The notes beneath the pieces are model-generated. The model saw nothing but the letters and a program-made list of their open reading frames with translations. It did not search any database and was not told where the DNA came from. This document shows, in pieces, positions 1-12,671 of a stretch of 64,000 nucleotides of DNA. The DNA is from Sorghum bicolor (lineage: Eukaryota; Streptophyta; Magnoliopsida; Poales; Poaceae): the NCBI RefSeq assembly GCF_000003195.3, contig NC_012874.2, positions 58,460,600 through 58,524,599 of the forward strand. Direction: 5' to 3'. Both the position numbers and the translations under genes were made by a program. Each line of letters begins with the position of its first letter. Position 1 is the stretch's first letter.

Positions 1-1262
1 AAAAAAATTGAATACAACATAGTTAGATATCATCAAGGTCTACCTTTGATACACAATACATTTTTGCATTTGGAAAAGTTACAGAAAACTCAGTTCACAT
101 GTTTTGAAAACCCAAGGCGTGGCTTGGTCAAACCTGGTCAAACGAGTGAGTAAATGACCTCAAATGAAAAACTTTTGAATACAAGGTAGATAGAGCTCAT
201 CAAGATAAACATTCCATATGTAGGACATTTTTGTATTTAAGAAAGTGTTTATAAACTCTAGTAACAAATTCTTGAATCACACAAAGACTTTATGAAACTA
301 CATGCGGGACTTGTGGATTTAGAACTGCACTTTCTTAACGCTTTGTCAAATGCAAAAATGTCCCGTATATCAAATGTATATCTTGATGAGTGGAACAAAA
401 TTGCTATTCATGACTTTCGGAGTTGGGGCCGTCTAGGGTCCCGAAAACGTGCGTGTAGCCGTGAAAATTTGAAATTTCAAAATTTGAGTGGTCCAAACCA
501 TCTCAGATGAAAAGTTGACCATTACAACAAATGTGTATCTTGATAAGGGGAACAAATTTTGTATTCATGACTTTTGCATCTGAGGCCATCTCGGATCCAG
601 TCAAAGTGTATTTTCTGAAAAATCCAATGTTTGACTTGGTCAAACTAGGCAATAAAAGACCTCAAATGAAAAAAATTGAATACAACATAGTTAGATCTCA
701 TCAAGGTCTACCTTTGATACACAATACATTTTTGCATTTGGAAAAGTTACAGAAAATGACCTCAAATGAAAAACTTTTGAATACAAGGTAGATAGAGCTC
801 ATCAAGATACACATTCCATATGTAGGATATTTTTGCATTTGAGAAAGTGTTTATAAACTCTAGTCACAATGTCTTGAATCACACATAGACTTTATGAAAC
901 TACATGCGGGACTTGTGGATTTAGAACTGCACTTTCTTAACGCTTTGTCAAATGGAAAAATGTCCTATATATCAAATGTACATCTTGATGAGTGGAACAA
1001 AATTGCTATTCATGACTTTCAGAGTTGGGGCCGTCTAGGGTCCCGAAAACGTGCGTGTAGCCGTAAAAATTTGAAATTTCAAAATTTGAGTGGTCCAAAC
1101 CATCTCAGATGAAAAGTTGACCATTACAACAAATGTGTATCTTGATAAGGGGAACAAACTTTGTATTCATGACTTTTGCATCTGAGACCATCTCGGGTCC
1201 GGTCAAAGTGTATTTTCTGAAAAATCCAATGTTTAACTTGGTCAAACTAGGCAACAAAGAAT
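1..1262 (+). repeat. Tandem repeat (two ~600-670 bp units) of CACTA-internal sequence
   Basis: Two long units follow each other: the segment starting at 1 recurs at 669 and the segment starting near 292 recurs at 894. The second unit lacks about 66 bp that the first has near 88-153. Each unit holds several short related modules built on a phrase like 'cctcaaatgaaaaa..ttgaatac' and 'gaaaagttgaccatta'. The same sequence family lies directly after the transposase gene of element E (54190-54510), so I infer this is the stretch behind the TNP2 gene of another CACTA element (F). Short reading frames here repeat with the units and are not genes. 1263-1547 is AT-rich with nothing recognisable. Confidence 0.8.
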
Positions 1263-1547
1263 AAACTTTGCATATTAGGTAATAAAGAATAAACTTTGCA
1301 TATATAAATTAATCATAAAAATATTTGAAATAATTCAAAAATATTACATAAAAACTTGGTAATATCGAGGCACTGAAGAATTTTTAAATTTACACAAATA
1401 TATTTTGTAATTCCAAGAAAATTTAGTTTAGAATCTTCATAAAAACTTGGAATAGTTTAAAATTATATAATATATATAATTAAATATAAAAATACATGGA
1501 ATATCTTAAAATTATTATTTAAAAAAATGATTTTACATTAAAAAAAC

Positions 1548-1587
1548 CACTGTAAGGGCGGTTCACATTTCAACCGCCCTTACAGTG
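1548..1587. repeat. Perfect 16-bp inverted repeat, CACTG...CAGTG
   Basis: CACTGTAAGGGCGGTT (1548-1563) is followed after 8 bases by its exact complement (1572-1587). The GGCGGTT...AACCGCC core is the same as in the subterminal repeats of element D (49125-49396). I read it as a transposase-binding subterminal-type repeat at an internal promoter of F. It could also be a tiny CACTA-ended derivative of 40 bp. Confidence 0.6.
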
Positions 1588-2261
1588 GGGCTGCCCGATA
1601 TTAAAGGAAGGCCCGTTCCCAGCCTTAGGTCAAGGCGTTTCACTTTCATCGTTGAGCGCTGTCAGGCTGGCCGAATCGCCCCCCCGATCCGATCCGCCGT
1701 CCCCCGATCCGATCGCTGCTCCTCCCGCCGGCGCCCTTCCTCTAGCCGGTGCTCTCCTTCCTCCAGCGGCTCCCCTCTGGCGGTCTCCACCCTAATTCCG
1801 CCGCCGCCACGACGCCACCGGGCTCGCATCCTTCATCCGCGCGTGCTCCCTCCTCTGGCGATCGAGCCCGGTGCTTGAGCTCCTTCGACGAGCGAGCGAG
1901 CGCCTGACCGGTTCACATCTCCAACCGCGAGCACGGCGAGCCCGGTCGTAACCCTAGCGAGCACGGTGAGCACGGCGACCTCTCCAACCGTGAGCACGAC
2001 GACCTCCTTCCGCGAGCCCGGCCCGTCGACCTCCCTTCTTCGCCGCCACCAGAGGTATGTGCTCCGATCTGCTCTCCCATTGATTGACGGCTAGATTCGG
2101 GCGGGATGCTATGCTGTCTCTGCTCCTAGGGTTTCGGATCGGAGCCCGCGGTATTGTTTTGCGCTGACTATGTCTATCTTGCAAACTGAGGCTGTATTGC
2201 TTTCATGGCTATCAGTTCCTGTAAATTAACAGTTTTTTCATATATCTTATAGGACTATCTA
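1588..2261 (+). other. GC-rich putative 5' exon of the second gene of CACTA F
   Basis: The base composition jumps from AT-rich to strongly GC-rich, with proline/serine/arginine-type codons in all frames, as in the leader exon of the TNPA-like gene of E at 55150-55390. A good splice donor (AGAG|GTATGT) sits at 2055, followed by intron-like sequence in which retrotransposon A is inserted at 2262. No conserved protein can be named. The open frame at 1585-1878 is probably leader sequence. Confidence 0.4.
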
Positions 2262-5200
2262 TGTAACAGAACCGTCCAATTTATAAGAATTCAAGTGAAT
2301 TAGCGACCACGGAGGCAGTCAAGCCAATGGACTTGAACCCATATAAACCCGGTAGTCCGACGAAATCTCAAAAGACCTCGATTCAACCAACATACAACCA
2401 AGATCGTACATGATCAAGCATCGCCATCACAGATTACATACATTCATCTCAGAACATAGTTTTACAACACATCAGAGTTTAAACAAGGTTATTACAAACC
2501 AGTTTAGTAGCGGAAACAAAGTAGTTTTAAAACATCACACACTCAGTTTAATTATATGCCAGTTCTATGGTCAAATCCAACAAAAGCACAATGGAAGATA
2601 AGGAAGGTGATCACGCCCATGATCTATTCATCATCCGCAGCCGGATGATGGCAGTTAGCATAGTAGCCGTGATAAACGACATCATCTGCAACAAGGGTAA
2701 ATAAAACCCTGAGTACGAGAATGTACTCAGCTAGACTTACCCGTCATAAACCAAAATAAGTGGACTGGTTTGACTCACCTTTTTGCATAAAAGCTTTAGT
2801 TATAAGTGTCTTTACTGTTAACATTTCAGCAGTAGGTTTTATTACTTAGCAATAACCCACTAAGTTAGCACCTATTCTAAGCATACACTTGAGTATTTAA
2901 GCATCACAATAATAACCATATCCGGATTATCACATAGCTACCAACTTTCTCATCATAACCATTAAGTTTATTTAGTGAGCTCTACGTGCGACTGCCCGTG
3001 TCAAGTTCTCACTATCCGGGAGAGACGGCGATTCGAATCGATTCCTATTCAGCTGGAGGGGTATTCCTAGCACTCACCCAAGCATACTTCATGAGGGCAG
3101 CTCGGATCACCTTTAGCACAACTCCGGACCAATTCGCGGGTCCGTACAGCGCCGCACCCCCAGGGACCGCCAATCTGCCAGGGTCAGGACTCTAACATGA
3201 CACCTCGGTCTTACGCCATTGACTCCCCGCACATCCTTACTACCAACCGGGGTGCGCACTTAAACCGAACGGGGTATCCGGCCGGAGATGCACTCGTAGG
3301 CTTCGCGGTCGGAACAACTTATCCGGCCAGCTAAGTGTTAGGCATGCGTTCAACATGACAGGAGGACGTTACATCAATCAGTCCTTAATCGACACAGACG
3401 GGGATAGATTCACACCCAAGACCTCCATGCCTTGTTGCTGCACTATCATCATCCCGCCCGGTCTCAAGTTCATTATTAGCACATGGTTGTTTCCACGATA
3501 GCAAATATAGCCAGCCGTGATCATCATCCACCTAACTCTCGCAGGTGACAGGAAATCACCCGGCTTCTACCGAGCTAAGCATGGCTAAGCATCAGTTCGA
3601 TCCTGGACCTACTTAGGTGAAGTATGAGGTGGACAAGGTAGTTATTATGCAGCAAGGGTGTCATATCAACGCCTAACACTTAATGCAACAGTACATAAAC
3701 ATAGTCAATTGATAGCTAGATATGATAACAAAATAGTAGGAGGCTTAGAATGTCCGGGGCTTGCCGGTGGTCAGGGCACTCTGGAAAGTCCTCCTCCTCA
3801 GCTCCTTCAGGTGGCTCCCCTTGTTGACCTTCCGACTCCGGCAGCTCGAACTCCAGAACAGTCACGCCCTGGGGTACACCTATGTATGCATGACAAGGAG
3901 ATAAATATAGAGAATGCACATATGATGCATGATGTCATGATGAAGAGCCAAAGGAGCATAAACAAGGTACAACATAGTATAAACTTCTAAGATTAAGTGA
4001 ATCATAGAATAACAAGTAAGTGCATACTTCTTCTCTGGTAGAGAGGCTAACTAGACAAGTTAAACAATCCTAGCTACTCCTACTCAGCCCCTGGTTTCAT
4101 AGACAAACCAACTTGTCACAAGTTTCGGCTATAACTTAAGCATCAGTTGGCCAAACTAAGCAAGTAGATACTTTCTGGAAAGCTTAGCAAATTATCTACA
4201 ATTCACTTTTAGAGATCCCAGAGTGATTCTCAGCCGAAATATGTTAAAACATACAAAGTTGGCTGGCTGTCCTGGAAAATCCAGAGAGCAAGCACTTTGC
4301 AGCAGCTATTATAACATTCATAAATTTTAAACTACTCAACTAAATGTCATGAAACTTGGACACGAAGTAGATAAGCAAGTTAGCTACAAGTTTGTTGTAG
4401 AAAAGTTTCCCAGAAAACATAATCTTCAATTAGTTCTTAAGCAATTGCTATCAGCTACACAGAATTGCTCTAGGAAAGGCATAAATAGCAAAAATAATAT
4501 TTTGCACATAACAAGAATGTATCAAAGGGTCAATCCAATTACACTAGTATGTAGAACATGTCTAAGAAACACTAGAAAACATCATGGCAAGGTCTAAACT
4601 TATTTCTATCATCACCTTTTTCATTTATTTAGTTATTAAGGTGAATTAGTGAACATGCATCCCAAGTGCTCCAAAAATTCTAAGAAAATTACAGCTATCT
4701 ACTTATGCTAACTAAAATTTACTTTAAAATTTTCAGGGCACTTGCACATACAGTTTGTGAGATACAAAAATAACAAGCTAGCAAAGGCATGCAAGGCATA
4801 AAATATGAAACCTTATCAAAAAGTGTCAAACAACAGATTTCAGATTTTTCCTAGCTTTGTTTACACATGAGTACAACACTCAGCAAATTTCACCACAAAA
4901 AGAGGTATAACTTATTTATTAAAAATACCACAAGAAACTCCTATTTAAGCAAGAAATATTTATAACTTCGCAATCAGGCATCCAAAAATCATGATAAATT
5001 TATCAGAGCCTATTCATATCATAATTGACAACATCCTCAATTTGCATGGCCACCAGATCAACAGATCTCAAGATATAATTGTCTCCTATATAATCAAGAT
5101 TAAATCATATATATTTATTTCTGCAAAAACATGGCATGTTTCATATTTTTAATAAAAACTAGACTTATGCAGGAACCTAACAAAATTGGAATCATATCAT

Positions 5201-6710
5201 TTGGCTCTATAAAACTCTAGATATGAATTTTACAAAAACAACAATGGATCTGCTACACAGTGACCAGGGATGTGAGAGGGAGAGACTGACACACGGGACC
5301 CACACGACAGAGAGACAAAGACAGGGGAGACGCTCGTCGCCGGCGAAACTCGACGACGGCGAGGTCTCGGTCGGATCCAAGGGCATCTACGTGTTCCTCT
5401 CCTCAAGGCGACTCTGTTGACCTACTTCACTCGCGCTCTACTGGACTCTAGGGTGCTCGCCGTCGGGAATGGCGGCTCGGCGGCGCTGCGGGCGATACGC
5501 CGGCGTGCACGGCCAATGCCGTCCCGGTTGAGGTTCACGCCGAGCATCAGTGAACCAAGGAGAAGCGATAGGGACAAGAATGAGGAGAAATGGTGGAGCA
5601 GAGAGGCCTGGCCACGTCGCCGGTGAGCTCAGGCGGAACTCCGGCGAGGGAGAACGGCTCGGAGCTCGGCAATGCCGCCTCACCTGTGCTCGACAGTGGC
5701 TAAGGAGGTGACGCCGAGGTAGAGGAAGCTCTGGCGAAGCTTTTGGCGGGCTGGCTTAGCCGGAGGCGCGGTGGAGCGGCCGGGAAAACTCGCCGAAGCG
5801 CGGTGTTGCTCGCCGAGGACGAAGGTGGACGCAATGGGAGGCTCTGGTGGAGTGGATGTCGCGTCTGAGGCACGGGGTGGCTCCGTGGCGGCTTGAGGGC
5901 TTCGTCCAAGCTGACAGGTGGGACCGTCGACGGCGTACGGCCGACACCTAGCCGGACACGCGGCGGCGGACGGCGTTTGTCCAAAACTGAATCGATGATT
6001 CAGTCACCGGCGTCAGTGACTGAAACCCGAAATTCAACGACGTTTTACTCTCAGCTCAATCGATGGTTTTGGCTCGAATTTGATCCTTTGGACAGAGCTA
6101 CACGAGTTCTACAAGTTTGCTTACAAGATCAAAGCCTAACTCGGTCTGGATTTCAATCTACAAGGCTCCCAACAACCCTACCTCGAAACTGTGTGATTCA
6201 AGACTTAGCCAAATTCGGCTAAGTGTGAAATCAGCCCTGATTTTTGGCTTGTGGGCAGAATTTGAATGGGTTCCAAGCATTGTCATGAAAAGTCATCAAC
6301 ATCACTTTTGTATCTTATGAAATTTACTACAACTTTGTTTCAGGTGTCATTTACATGCAAGGTCTCTAGCACCAGTTTCATAAAACATCTTTGAAAAGAG
6401 GTCTAGGGGGTCAAATAGGTCAATCTAGGGTTAACCATGACTTAGGGCATTTTTGGCCAAAACCTCCAACGTGAACTTTGTTCAAAAAGTTGCTATAAAC
6501 ATGATTAAAGTATTTTGGAAGACAATGTACATTTGTAAGCATTGGTCCTCTACTAGAATCACTCAAATCAAGCCACACAAGTAATTTAATCATACAAGGG
6601 ACACATAAGATGACATGTGATCATGATGTATGCTTATGAATGAGCATGATGATGCTTATGTTGATGCAATGCTCATGGTTAACATGCAAGCTAACACTAG
6701 GAGTGTTACA
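2262..6710 (-). repeat. LTR of element A (3' LTR in element orientation), 4.45 kb
   Basis: Begins (plus reading) TGTAACAGAACC and ends AGTGTTACA, next to a purine-rich tract on the minus strand. The same sequence, with scattered differences, is found at 13074-41491 once the nested elements are removed. This uninterrupted copy shows the empty sites for B and C exactly. A GC-rich block (about 5260-5990) is kept in both LTRs and is flanked by AT-rich sequence; it may be promoter/leader, and its reading frames show no recognisable protein. It lacks about 32 bp present in the other LTR at 25344-25375. Confidence 0.9.
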
Positions 6711-9700
6711 GCCCTCCCCCCTTACAAAAATCTCGTCCCGAGATTTGAAAGACGTACCATTTTTCGTAGAATGAGGGATAAGTTACTTGTAAATAGTCTT
6801 CCCTTTCCCAAGTGGCATCTCTCTCACTTTGACGGTTCCACAAAACCCTAAAAAGTTTGATCACTCTCCCACGAGTAACCCGTTCCTTGACATCAAGAAC
6901 TTGTACAGGCTTTTCTTCATATGACAGGTCGGACTGCAACTTTAGGCCTCTTGTTTCAACTCGCTCTTCGGGCACACGAAGACACTTCTTGAGTTGAGAC
7001 ACATGGAATACAGGAAAAATGGTTCCTAGTTCCGGAGGTAGTTGTACTTTGTGAGCTACCTTGCCACTCTTATCAATGATTTGGTAGGGACCCACATACC
7101 TAGGGCAAGCTTTCTTTTTACACCAAAGCGATTTGCTCCTTTCATGGGTGATACCTTCAGGTACACAAAGTCACCTACTTCGAACTCGAGTGGTTTTCTT
7201 CTCCTCTCCGCATAGCTTTTCTGTCTAGCTTGGGCAGCTTTCATGTGTTGCTGAATAATGAGAACTTGTTCCTTGGCTTCTTTGACAAAATCAATTCCCT
7301 AGTACCTCCTTTCGCCAGGTTCGACCCAGTTTAGAAGAGTTCTACACTTGCGGCCATACAAAGCTTCAAAAGGAGCCATTTGGATACTTTCTTGATAACT
7401 ATTGTTGTAAGAGAATACGGCTAAGTGTAGCCATTTCTCCCATGCACACTTGGAAGATATCACACATGCCTTCAACATATCTTCTAAAATTTGATTCACA
7501 CGTTCAGTCTGACCGGAGGTTTGAGGGTGGTAGGCTGAACTGCGAACCAACTTTGTACCAAGGAGCGAATGCAGGTGCTCCCAAAAGCGAGCAGTGAACT
7601 GAGGACCCCTATCAGAAATAATGGTGCGAGGCACTCCATGCAATTTAACAATCTGAGAGAAGTATAACTCCGCGTAGTCGGATATTTAGTATGTGGACTT
7701 CACAGGGATAAAATGGGCCGACTTGGTCAAACGGTCAACAATCACCCATATAGAATCGTGTCCCTTTTGGGTAAGGGGAAGGCCAACAATGAAATCCATG
7801 CTGATTTCTTCCCATTTCCAACCTGGAACCGACAAGGGTTGTAATAAACCCACAGGTTTGAGGTGAACTGCTTTTACCCTGTAGCAAGTGTCACACCTAG
7901 CAACATAAGCGGCTATCTCTTTCTTCATCTTGGTCCACCAGAAATGAGGTTTCAAGTCTTGGTACATTTTGCTACTACCAGGATGAATGGACAACTTGGA
8001 AGAATGAGCTTCATCTAAAATTTTGATATGGAAAATAAGAGTCTTTAGGTACCACTAAGAGTCTTTAGGTACCATTAGTCGATCGTCAAACCACAGTACA
8101 CCCTTCTCATCTACCTTGAAATGCTTGGTGTCTTGCTCATGCATTTTTCTTTTGATATGGAAAATACCAGGATCAGACTTTTGGAGCTCTATGATTTGAC
8201 TCTCTAACGAGCAGCTGACTATAATGTTGTGCAGGACCACCAGATGCAATAAATTGAAGCCTTCCTATAGGAGAGGTTTAACATGTTGTTTCCGACTGAG
8301 AGCATCGGCTACAACATTGGCCTTGCCCGGATGATAGTGTACTTCTAGATTGTAGTCTTTTATCAACTCCAACCATCTTCTTTGTCTCATGTTTAGCTCG
8401 GGCTGAGTGAATATATATCTGAGGCTCTTATGGTCAGTGTAAATGTGACATAGATTACCCAACAGATAATGCCTCCAGAGTTTCAATGCGTGTACAACTG
8501 CTGCTAATTCTAGATCATGAGTCGGGTAGTTAGCTTCATGTTTCCTCAACTGCCGAGAGGCGTAGGCAATAACTCGGCCTTCTTGCATAAGCACACAACC
8601 TAGGCCAGTGCCAGAAGCATCACAAAAGACGTCAAATGGCTTTTCAATGTCAGGCTGTGCCAGAATAGGAGCGGTGGTCAGCAAATGACGTAAAGTGGTG
8701 AAAGCGACTTCACACGCCTGGGACCACACAAACTTCACATCTTTTTGTAGTAGCTTGGTCATAGGCTTAGCTATTTTGGAGAAATCCGGAATAAAGCGCC
8801 GATAATATCCACCTAGACCGAGAAAACTCCGGACCTCGTGCACTGAAGTCGGGGCCTTCCAGTCTAGAACCTCCAGCACTTTTGACGGGTCAACAGAAAT
8901 ACCCTCTTCGGATAGAATATGGCCTAGGAAAGGCACTTTCTTCAGCCAAAACTCACATTTGCTGAACTTGGCATAGAGCTGATGTTCTCGCAATCTAGTG
9001 AGTACAATCCGAAGGTGCTTCTCGTGTTCTTGGGCATTTTCAGAGTACACCAATATGTCATCGATGAACACCACCACAAACTTATCCAGTTCAGGCATGA
9101 ACACTGAATTCATCAGGTACATGAAATGAGGAGGGGCATTAGTCAGACCAAAGGATATGACTAGATACTCATATAACCCATACCTGGTAGAGAAAGCCTT
9201 TTTAGGAATGTCTTCGGGCCGGATCTTAATTTGATGATACCCAGACCTCAGTTCGAGCTTGGAGAATACATTAGCCTTAGCTAATTGATCAAACAGGATA
9301 TCAATGCGAGGCAGTGGATACTTGTTTTTAACAGTCACGGCATTGAGCGAACGATAGTCTACACACATACATAGAGACTTGTCTTTCTTCTTGACAAAGA
9401 GAGCTGGACAACCCCATGGAGAAGAACTAGGCCGAATAAGACCTTTCTCGAGAAGTTCTTGCAATTGCTTTTTCAATTCTGCCAATTCGTTGGCTAGCAT
9501 TCGGTATGGCCTTCTAGAGATAGGTGCGGTACCCGGAATTAGATCAATTTTAAACTCTATGTCTCTGTCCGGTGGCAACCCGGGCAGATCCTCTGGAAAG
9601 ACATCCGGAAACTCACACACTACAGGAATCTCTGCCACAGTGAGTGGTCTAATAGCATTGGTAGCATGACGGATGTCATCATTCTTGGGAAGCTGGACTA

Positions 9701-9854
9701 AGAAGGCTTCTTTGCTATCAGGCTCTCGCAACATGACTACCCTCGTGGAGGTGTCTATTAGCACCCCATTATTGCTCATCCAATTCATCCCTAAGATAAC
9801 ATCTATGCCCAAGCCCGGCAAAATTACAAGGTTTGTTGAAAAGTTACGGCCCTA
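6706..9854 (-). pseudogene. pol: pol of element A: RT, RNase H, integrase, chromodomain (disrupted)
   Basis: A 518-residue open frame (9821-8265) holds the reverse transcriptase, with FIDDILVYS intact, and an RNase H with its D/E/D/D residues (DASG, LELAA, YTDHKS, VADALS). Integrase pieces follow at 8249-7299, with the zinc-binding H...CDTC region, the MDFIVGLP and SDRGPQF aspartates and the GQTERV glutamate. A chromodomain-like end (ATWE motif) lies at 7095-6706, stopping just inside the LTR. Damage includes in-frame stops near 9852, 8265, 7686 and 7299, a small duplication with a stop at 8037-8076, and a one-base deletion near 7100 shared with the copy at 41.5-42.1 kb. The usual first catalytic aspartate (KIDLRSGYHQ type) reads [10 protein letters not shown] here. 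Confidence 0.88.
6711..6724 (-). promoter_or_regulatory. Polypurine tract of element A
   Basis: On the minus strand GTAAGGGGGGAGGGC directly precedes the LTR start TGTAACACTCC. This is the plus-strand priming site expected at that place in an LTR retrotransposon. An identical tract precedes the other LTR at 41492. Confidence 0.85.
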
Positions 9855-11129
9855 AATAGCAATATTCACATCCTTCACTAATTGGTTTGTGGAAATTTGG
9901 TTCCCAGCAGCACTAATGCAGAATTTGCCACTGTCAAGATCAACTACATGCTGTCCATGCTTAGATGCGAATGCTTGACTCATAAATGAATGCGAAGCTC
10001 CAGAACCAAACAAGACAACTACAAGATGTTGATTGACAAGAAACATACCAGCGGCGACCACTTCACCTTCAGGGATTTCTTCAACAGTGGTATAGTGCAC
10101 TCGGCCAGTACGGTTGTTACCTCTAGTTGCAGAATTCCTCTTGGGATAAGGGCAATCTCTCGCCCAGTGACCAACTTGTTTGCAATTGAAGCAGGGACGG
10201 TTATCAGGGGGAGTCTTGGGACCTCCTTGACCTGTGGCACCTCTTGGGAGAGCAACTGTAAAGGACTTGCGAACTCCCGTCTTCACATTTGACTTTTTCT
10301 GCGGTGGCCTATACCTTGTCACAGCATTTGGTGGGTGATAGGCTGGGTTATTTGTCACGGAAGCCTTGGACTGTGAAGCACCTGCCTCATAGGCCCTCTT
10401 GCGGTTCTTGGACGCGGCACACACGGCATTGGAGTTCTCCTGAGTCAACGCATCACTCACAAACTCATTAAAGGTGGTACTCTTGTTACCAGCCATGTTC
10501 TTGGCCAGCTTGGGTCCCAACTCTCTCTTGAAACTAGCAAGCTTCTTGGCCTCAGTATCAACCATTTCAGGAGCATAGCGAGACAAATTATTAAAAGCAT
10601 GAAGATATTCAGTCAAGCTTTTAGTGCCCTGGGTCAGGTTCATGAACTCAGTGTGCTTGATAGTCATTAAGCCTTGGGGAATATAAGTGTTCTTAAAAGC
10701 AGTTTTGAACTGATCCCAGGTCACCACAGCATTGGCAGGCAAGCTAGTCCGGTAATGACTCCACCAGACACCTGCTTTGCCCTCCAACTGGCGGGATGCA
10801 TATTCCGCCTTTAGCTCCTCTATTACCCTCAGCAAGCGGAATTTCTGCTCAAGAGTGTTCAGTCACTCATCAGCTTCTAGAGGTTCAACAGCCTCCTTGA
10901 AAACCGGTGGCTTCATGTCTTGGAAATCCTTGAAGCTCTTGGGCTGATTTGCCTCTCCACCTTGACGGACATGGCGACCACTCCGGTTTTGCTGCGCCAT
11001 AGTCTGCATAGCTTCATTGAGCATTCGCTGGCCCTCGACAAGAGCTGCCAAGAGCTCAGCAGGCGTAGGCGGGGGAGGAGGTGGTGGTGGCGGCACCTCA
11101 TTGTGACCGGAGCGACTGTTGCGAGCCAT
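9855..11129 (-). pseudogene. gag: gag-protease of element A (disrupted)
   Basis: The start chosen is the ATG at 11129, giving MARNSRSGHNEV followed by a run of prolines. The frame stops with TGA at 10863-10865 where the family usually has a tryptophan. It resumes through the capsid-like region (VWWSHYRTSL, LTEYLHAFNNLSRYAPE) and one CCHC zinc knuckle (CFNCKQVGHWARDC). The retroviral-type protease follows, but the active-site triplet reads GSGA instead of DSGA (codon near 10005). A TAG at 9852-9854 separates it from pol in the same frame. With the tryptophan-to-stop change and the lost protease aspartate, this copy cannot make its own particles. Confidence 0.85.
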
Positions 11130-11518
11130 CTGCACAAGGCATACCAAGTGACCATTTAGGACAACAGATATAATTGCCATGAACCTCAATTGCTGCCATA
11201 CGGAATTTAATGAAGTAAATTCACATAATTCAAGGCACAATAATCCATGTACAATAAGAGAATATCATCCACAACACTTGGTTATTCTCGCGATCATTCA
11301 CAGCCACAATTCACAAGGATTAAAGACATTGCAGAAAATTATTTAAGCTCAACATAAACATAGAGCATCACAAATAAGTGCATAGGGTTATATAGAGTCA
11401 CTGCCACAACTTAAGTCTTACAGGAGGGGCACCACGGCCAAATACATAGAGTCTCAGCTGAAATTCCATTACATAAAAAGATGGAAACTGATACATGAGC
11501 ATGGAAACTATTGCTAGG

Positions 11519-12360
11519 CTACATATCTTCCTCAGATTCTCCATTAGAAATGATGCCATCATCCTGATCTTCCTCACTAGGAGCTTCTTCACAATTAAAG
11601 GGAACAGAATGTGGGATAGGATTTATGATATTATTTAGGCGATGGACATCTAACTGTAGCTCAGCAATCCTAGTGATCAGCTCTTCCTCTCTCATCTCAG
11701 CATGGAACAAGGCTCTAACTCTAGCAGCTTCTCTATTTTCAGCCAGGCGCATAGCCTCATCTCTCTCTAGTCATTTGCATCATGCGGGCTTGTGCCTCAT
11801 TGCACTCTCTAACTGCATTTTCGACTTGGTTGCGGCGGGCTTGCAAAGCGGTGTGATAGTTTTGGATTTCAGCTTGTGCATCACTAAAAGCCTTGCGGTG
11901 CTTGCGCACACGCTTGTGCAGTTTGCGCTGTCCAACTTGAGCTTGTTGGAGCACTAGCATGGCTTCTATGTAGGTGTCCTGGCGTACATATTAAAGCTTA
12001 AGTACCGCCAGCATGGCACTCATGGCAGGGCTAGAGCTATATCCTAGTATGGTTTCTCTCATCTCTAGAGGCTCAGTTCCTATTTGAGACACAAACGTGT
12101 CAGTCACACTCACTCTAGGAAATGATCCAGCTGGGCCATTAACTAGCTCATCCCCATAATCTTGGCATATCTCCAACAGTACTTCTAAGGCTGCTACTTG
12201 GGCACCCTCTCAGGGAGTTTGACCATCGGACTCTACTATCCAACCTAGCCACTGTGGGTTGTTTGGACAAGGGGGAACTGTAATCTAGACATCTACCTAA
12301 GGTAAGGCTCCTGCATGCTCAGACTCGGTCCACGTGTACTTAGGTGGTTCCTCATATCCA
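11519..12360 (-). pseudogene. Leader ORF (ORF0) of element A, coiled-coil protein, degenerate
   Basis: Between primer-binding site and gag, one minus-strand frame reads through as a charged protein with stops: EEPPKYTWTESEHAG near 12350, a middle part from 12176, then a long heptad-rich segment (VGQRKLHKRVRKHRKAFSDAQ...) from 11960 to 11757, ending acidic at 11519. In-frame stops lie near 12290, 12205 and 11991, and a one-base shift near 11757 joins the coiled-coil halves. Tekay-type grass elements often carry such a leader frame; its job is unknown. Confidence concerns that it was once coding, not its function. Confidence 0.5.
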
Positions 12361-12671
12361 ACTGAGCTTAGCACCCTCCACAACAAAGTTTCATTTCAGC
12401 CCAACCCCACAAGAGTATATGTGCAGAAATGAAAATCCAATCATGTACATTCAACCTAGGTACTTTGATATATATTCCTGAACATATATCGCAGCACACT
12501 ACCCATTTGGGATGCACCCACATATACATCAAATATGTATACATGGCTGCACCTACTACCCACAAGTAAGTATCTTCATATATACATGTGTGAAACATGT
12601 AAATATTCCAGTAACCACAGCTAACACTCCCCTAGACCGACGGTTAGACGGTCATGCTCTCACAGCTCACA

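Larger units (their letters stand above)
1..2261 (+). mobile_element. CACTA element F, inner portion (left part truncated by window)
   Basis: The order of parts mirrors the middle of the complete CACTA element E: a post-transposase repeat (1-1262), an AT-rich stretch, an inverted-repeat block (1548-1587), then a GC-rich exon with a splice donor. Retrotransposon A begins at 2262, so F is interrupted there. A 12-base match to the terminus of CACTA element D ends at 42203, just beyond A, and is the likely right end of F. The transposase gene itself would lie left of the window. The assignment is an inference from similarity to D and E. Confidence 0.55.

Noticed and set aside
1548..1587. A separate 40-bp MITE
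   Set aside because: Possible by its CACTG...CAGTG ends, but no TSD was clear and the core matches subterminal repeats of D; kept as an internal repeat.
5223..6222. Open frames in the GC-rich block of the LTR of A (repeated at 40.0-40.8 kb)
   Set aside because: They overlap on both strands, match only their sister LTR, and show no domain; composition alone keeps them open.
8037..8076. Tandem 20-bp duplication as a regulatory repeat
   Set aside because: It lies inside the integrase/RNase H linker of a dead pol gene and introduces a stop; most likely a replication slip.
9379..10471. Plus-strand frames opposite gag-pol of A
   Set aside because: Antisense shadows of coding sequence with clear protein motifs on the minus strand.
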